This document shows positions 6,864 through 8,832 of a DNA stretch of 8,832 bases, one piece after another. The notes beneath the pieces are model-generated. The model searched no databases. It was given only the letters and a program-made list of their open reading frames with translations, and had not been told where the DNA came from. The DNA comes from Bacillota bacterium. Lineage in GTDB: Bacteria; Bacillota; Clostridia; Lachnospirales; Lachnospiraceae. How positions within the stretch are numbered: the first letter of the stretch is position 1; each line of letters starts with the position of its first letter. Made by a program: the position numbers and the translations under genes. Location: NCBI GenBank assembly GCA_017861355.1, contig JAGFXQ010000126.1:1-8832 (forward strand). The letters are read 5' to 3'.

Positions 6864-7370
6864 TTATGCATTAGCTCCGCAGCACTTCTTGTATTTCTTA
6901 CCGCTTCCACAAGGACATGGATCATTTCTGCCTATCTTCTTGTCCTTAACTACAGTACCGGATTGCTTTTGCTCACGATATAGCTCTTTTCTGCGCTCAG
7001 GCGTAAGAAGTGAATCCCACTCCTCCAGCTCATACAACCACTCTGCACCTGCGCCAACCATATTGTAGTATAGCTTCTCCTTATCGAAGGCTAAGCTTAC
7101 CTTGGTATTCTCATCCATCTCTTCGATCGGGTTTGCCTGAACCAAGCTGTCATTAATACCATCCAGAAAGCCTACGAAGAACTTAAGTTCCGTATCAAAT
7201 CCCTTTGCAAGGTCTGCTACCGTTCCTTCCCATACTTTATCTGCATCCGCAAGTAATACCTTATAGATTTCCTTCTCAATATTAAAATAACCTGCCCAGA
7301 ACATCTGGCCGGAGTTATCGTTCATGTCGTTAGCATAAGCGAAATCTCTCCACTCTTGTAATAAACTCAT
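6864..7370 (-). CDS. SEC-C metal-binding motif protein
   Basis: This is a 168-residue soluble protein. The C-terminus carries the SEC-C zinc motif, GRNDPCPCGSGKKYKKCC at 147-164, with Cys152, Cys154, Cys163 and Cys164 as ligands. This is the motif found at the end of SecA, but the protein has no other SecA part. Residues 1-145 form an acidic, mostly helical domain that I do not recognise. Stand-alone SEC-C proteins are common in clostridia, and their roles are largely undefined. The gene is monocistronic: a TTGGAA/TATAAT promoter lies at 7468-7497 and a terminator at 6792-6833. The ribosome site AAAGGATG lies slightly far from the ATG at 7370. The 5' leader of about 90 bases contains a small hairpin. 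Confidence 0.9.
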   Translation of the reverse strand: MSLLQEWRDFAYANDMNDNSGQMFWAGYFNIEKEIYKVLLADADKVWEGTVADLAKGFDTELKFFVGFLDGINDSLVQANPIEEMDENTKVSLAFDKEKLYYNMVGAGAEWLYELEEWDSLLTPERRKELYREQKQSGTVVKDKKIGRNDPCPCGSGKKYKKCCGANA

Positions 7371-7410
7371 GGTTTTTCATCCTTTCAATTGCTTAATAAC
7401 AAATCCTACT

Positions 7411-7425
7411 GCAAGTTTCACTTGC
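7411..7425 (-). repeat. Small hairpin in the SEC-C gene leader
   Basis: GCAAGT (7411-7416) and ACTTGC (7420-7425) pair around a 3-base loop within the 5' untranslated leader of the SEC-C gene. It is too small to call a riboswitch or attenuator. Confidence 0.35.
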
Positions 7426-7467
7426 CTAAGGTTCGAATTAGTTTATATTCATACTACTTTCGTTACG

Positions 7468-7497
7468 ATTATAACATGACTACATATAAATTTCCAA
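7468..7497 (-). promoter_or_regulatory. Sigma-A-like promoter of the SEC-C gene
   Basis: On the minus strand TTGGAA (7492-7497) and TATAAT (7468-7473) are 18 bases apart. The transcript would start near 7461, leaving a leader of about 90 bases. Confidence 0.65.
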
Positions 7498-7530
7498 TAA
7501 GAATTATTTTTTTATTTAAATGTATAAATA

Positions 7531-7558
7531 TTGCAAATGTGCATCATAATAGTAATAT
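7531..7558 (+). promoter_or_regulatory. Possible promoter for a plus-strand small RNA
   Basis: TTGCAA (7531-7536) and TAATAT (7553-7558) are 16 bases apart. The predicted start near 7565 falls one or two bases before the hairpin GGAAC-GAG-GTTCC. Both boxes deviate from consensus, so this is weak support. Confidence 0.3.
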
Positions 7559-7608
7559 CCTAATAAGGAACGAGGTTCCGTTGTAAGGATGTAAATGCGT
7601 ATGCTCTT

Positions 7609-7637
7609 TCATAATTGGATTCCCCCTCCAATTATGA
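7609..7637. repeat. 11-bp perfect hairpin with C-rich (or G-rich) loop
   Basis: TCATAATTGGA (7609-7619) and TCCAATTATGA (7627-7637) pair around TTCCCCC. CTCTT/AAGAG can extend the stem past a small bulge. On the minus strand the loop is GGGGGAA, but no credible coding start depends on it. Confidence 0.65.
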
Positions 7638-7675
7638 ATACCAAAGAGAAGTTAAATACTTATCCTCCCCTTTTT

Positions 7676-7715
7676 AGTAAAACCCCTATGACAATGGCGT
7701 CATAGGGGTTTTACT
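7676..7715. terminator. Strong bidirectional terminator
   Basis: A perfect 17-bp stem (7676-7692 with 7699-7715) surrounds the 6-base loop AATGGC. The core CCCCTATGAC/GTCATAGGGG is flanked by AAAA and TTTT, so both strands show an A-tract, a GC stem and a U-tract. On the minus strand it ends the peptidase transcript, about 95 bases after its stop codon. On the plus strand it would end the candidate small RNA. Confidence 0.8.
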
Positions 7716-7810
7716 TGCACATATGGGCTTTTTATGCTCAAGGCAATGGGGTCTAGGAGAGTATGCTTGTGAGATGGATTGACTTCTCACTTCGGTAATG
7801 AGTTTCCATG

Positions 7811-8428
7811 TTATTGACCAGCGACTTTTACAGTATCACCACAAATCAGTATTGCTTGGGAATTACTAAAAGGCTCAAGTGATAGAGTAGCTTGATACTT
7901 TGACATAATTTTTTCAACAGTTTTTATAAACGGAAAACAATTTTGATGTGGCAAGGGATAAAAATCAATGATATTTAGAGCATCATAAGTATCCAGTTCG
8001 GGTGCGGCATTCGGATCATCCATATCTTTGAGATAATCAATATTGGGCGTTAGAATCACAGAACCGGCTGATTCTCCAATATAAAGTTTTCCAGCCAATA
8101 TTTGTTCCGCTATGATTCTGTCTGCTCCAGTTTTCTTTAGTTCTTGAAGCAGGAAGAAAGCATTCCCACCTGTCACGTATATAAAATCGTTGTTTTGCAG
8201 CTTACTTACTATTTCAGATGGATCTGCCGTTGATATCTCCAAATCATCCACCATAAGCCCCATTTTCTCGAGCACTTCTCTGCCGGATTTGACGTAGAAA
8301 TTCACTTTTTCATGTTTTGCAGCAGTTGGAATAAAAGTTACTTTCTTGCCTTTTAAATCTCTATCGGCAAAATCTGCCAATAAATCTGCAACCTCCTTAA
8401 ATGAGGATGATAAAAATAACTGTCTCAT
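7811..8428 (-). CDS. Peptidase S51 (dipeptidase E-like) family protein
   Basis: This 205-residue cytosolic protein has the class I glutamine-amidotransferase-like fold of family S51. These are serine peptidases that, in the PepE branch, cleave Asp-X dipeptides; the cyanophycinase branch acts on related bonds. Visible landmarks are IYVTGGNAFFLL (83-94, the conserved Gly-Gly-Asn loop), the nucleophile elbow IGESAGSVIL with Ser120 (117-126), and His161 in DFYPLPHQN as the likely catalytic His. The protein is about 25 residues shorter than E. coli PepE but similar to the Gram-positive members. AGGAGGG lies six bases before the start at 8428. The gene is monocistronic, with an extended -10 promoter at 8469-8477 and a terminator at 7676-7715. 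The exact substrate cannot be read from sequence. Confidence 0.9.
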   Translation of the reverse strand: MRQLFLSSSFKEVADLLADFADRDLKGKKVTFIPTAAKHEKVNFYVKSGREVLEKMGLMVDDLEISTADPSEIVSKLQNNDFIYVTGGNAFFLLQELKKTGADRIIAEQILAGKLYIGESAGSVILTPNIDYLKDMDDPNAAPELDTYDALNIIDFYPLPHQNCFPFIKTVEKIMSKYQATLSLEPFSNSQAILICGDTVKVAGQ

Positions 8429-8468
8429 TTAAATCCCTCCTATCCATTTATCACTATTTTTGTTTATT

Positions 8469-8477
8469 ATTATATCA
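8469..8477 (-). promoter_or_regulatory. Extended -10 promoter of the peptidase gene
   Basis: TGATATAAT on the minus strand matches the extended -10 consensus TGnTATAAT. There is no good -35 at the standard distance, as is usual for extended -10 promoters. It lies about 40 bases before the ATG. A 12-bp palindrome, ACATATATATGT (8489-8500), lies just upstream. Confidence 0.55.
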
Positions 8478-8532
8478 CGTTATTGTCGACATATATATGT
8501 TAGTTATCTAGAATAAATACGAAGGGATTCTT

Positions 8533-8637
8533 ATGAAATTGGACCGCATGATTCCTATCATCATTTTACTTTCCAAAGATACAAAGTTAACTGAAAGGAA
8601 CTTTGCTCCTCCTGTGGCCAAAGCACATATAGAATGA
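8533..8637 (+). pseudogene. N-terminal remnant of a WYL/YafY-type HTH regulator
   Basis: The 34-codon frame begins MKLDRMIPIIILLSKDTKLT and continues ERNFA. This matches the start of HTH_11/WYL-domain regulators, which typically begin MK(I/L)DR, then I-I--LL---, then --(V/L)T--ELA. After about residue 24 the resemblance stops: the next residues (PPVAKAHIE) do not continue the helix-turn-helix, and a stop follows. A normal member has about 300 residues, so over 90% is missing. The ribosome site (GAAGGGA, 8521-8527) survives. A terminator-like stem-loop begins at the stop codon, so deletion or recombination probably joined the fragment to a 3' end. It lies between two minus-strand genes. Confidence 0.6.
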
Positions 8638-8670
8638 GCCATACATCGATTACTCAATGTACGGCTCATT
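8633..8670. terminator. Stem-loop terminator between the remnant and the right-edge gene
   Basis: AATGAGCC (8633-8640) pairs with GGCTCATT (8663-8670), and TACAT/ATGTA extends the stem past one mismatch. The plus strand continues TTATTATAAC after a TT-ended stem. The minus strand continues CTATATG. Either direction has only a modest U tail. It probably ends the minus-strand gene at 8689-8832, and it overlaps the stop of the plus-strand remnant. Confidence 0.6.
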
Positions 8671-8688
8671 TATTATAACATCAATAAA

Positions 8689-8832
8689 TTATTTCAACTC
8701 TTTTGCTATCGTAGATGGTATTTTTTTATACAATATGGCATTATAAGCACCGGAAGGATCCGTTGGTGTACCTGGGGGTAGCATTGATGGAACTATCTGA
8801 CTGATTCCGATCGCATATGATCGTGATAGGTT
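8689..8832 (-). CDS. C-terminal end of an unrecognised gene, cut by window edge
   Basis: A minus-strand frame is open from the right edge for 47 codons and ends in TAA at 8689-8691. The peptide includes YAIGISQIVPSMLPPGTPTD, then PSGAYNAILYKK, and ends KELK. I do not recognise the family. The Pro/Gly-rich loop followed by a basic helix looks like a genuine protein C-terminus; the frame stays open while the neighbouring minus frame closes quickly; and a terminator-like stem-loop follows 19 bases after the stop. No start or ribosome site is in the window. Confidence 0.5.
   Translation of the reverse strand, partial: NLSRSYAIGISQIVPSMLPPGTPTDPSGAYNAILYKKIPSTIAKELK

Larger units (their letters stand above)
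7565..7715 (+). ncRNA. Candidate small RNA with C-rich anti-Shine-Dalgarno motifs
   Basis: The stretch 7371-7810 has no gene. Part of it, 7565-7715, looks like a compact structured transcript on the plus strand. It has a possible promoter at 7531-7558, then a 5' hairpin GGAAC/GTTCC (7567-7579), then an 11-bp perfect hairpin (7609-7637) whose loop is TTCCCCC. An unpaired CCTCCCC (7664-7670) follows, and finally a strong terminator at 7676-7715. C-rich single-stranded loops able to pair with GGAGG ribosome sites are typical of Firmicutes trans-acting small RNAs such as the RsaE/RoxS type. I do not recognise a known RNA family here. Alternatively, some or all of these hairpins may be 3' structure of the minus-strand peptidase transcript. 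Confidence 0.3.

Noticed and set aside
6793..7068. 91-codon plus-strand frame
   Set aside because: It starts inside the terminator stem and lies opposite the SEC-C gene, with low-complexity sequence and no ribosome site.
7389..7586. 65-codon plus-strand frame in the gene-poor stretch
   Set aside because: It has no ATG (it opens at TTG), no ribosome site, lies over the SEC-C promoter on the other strand, and its peptide looks like translated AT-rich DNA.
7544..7612. 22-codon minus-strand frame downstream of a GGAGGGGG loop
   Set aside because: The G-rich loop is too far from the ATG and is held in a perfect hairpin; the peptide is unconvincing.
7771..7792. GTGAGA/TCTCAC inverted repeat downstream of the peptidase gene
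   Set aside because: The stem is only six bases with a 10-base loop and no U-tail; a much stronger terminator follows on the minus strand at 7676-7715.
7371..7810. Known riboswitch or housekeeping RNA in the largest gap
   Set aside because: I looked for c-di-GMP, T-box, tRNA, tmRNA and 6S-like signatures and recognised none; only local hairpins are supported.
1..8832. CRISPR arrays, insertion sequences, prophage or defence islands
   Set aside because: No regularly spaced repeats, transposase or integrase frames, or defence-family genes were visible; the XRE regulator alone is not evidence for a mobile element.

Overview
The window looks like chromosomal DNA of a low-GC Gram-positive, probably a Clostridia or Lachnospiraceae-type anaerobe. 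The evidence is the AT-rich sequence, strong AGGAGG-type ribosome binding sites, sigma-A-like promoters with TATAAT boxes, stem-loop terminators with U tails, and the families present (YesM-type kinase, TIGR04086/DUF3792 membrane protein, DUF4015 glycoside hydrolase, SEC-C protein, S51 peptidase). This assignment is inferred from gene content; no species is claimed. I see no CRISPR array, insertion sequence, rRNA or tRNA.

Layout: (1) Positions 1-1481, minus strand, hold most of a YesM-type membrane histidine kinase cut by the left edge. (2) Positions 1482-1725 are non-coding and hold a perfect 23-bp inverted repeat abutting a rho-independent terminator. (3) Positions 1726-6156, minus strand, form a probable four-gene operon transcribed right to left: cytosolic PAS histidine kinase, response regulator with an HD-GYP domain, membrane-anchored DUF4015 putative glycoside hydrolase, and a small four-helix membrane protein. 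A good promoter lies before the kinase and the terminator lies after the last gene. (4) An XRE-family regulator is divergent from that operon (plus, 6372-6707), with a consensus promoter flanked by TATACA-type inverted repeats. (5) A SEC-C metal-binding protein (minus, 6864-7370) is convergent with it and has its own promoter and terminator. (6) The gene-poor stretch 7371-7810 holds several hairpins and may encode a small RNA on the plus strand with C-rich, anti-Shine-Dalgarno-like motifs. (7) A peptidase S51 family protein lies at 7811-8428 (minus). (8) Positions 8533-8637 are a 34-codon remnant of a WYL/YafY-type regulator, and the right edge carries the C-terminal 47 codons of an unrecognised minus-strand gene.

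How the genes may work together (inference): the PAS kinase probably phosphorylates the neighbouring response regulator, whose HD-GYP output would act on cyclic-di-GMP or a related signal. The two downstream genes place a surface glycoside hydrolase and a membrane protein under the same promoter, suggesting a cell-envelope or exopolysaccharide response. The XRE protein probably represses itself and could also affect the divergent kinase operon. The rest of the window is ordinary housekeeping or accessory content. The items most worth a second look are the 23-bp hairpin, the candidate small RNA, the four-gene signalling operon with its altered HD-GYP residues, and the decayed regulator.
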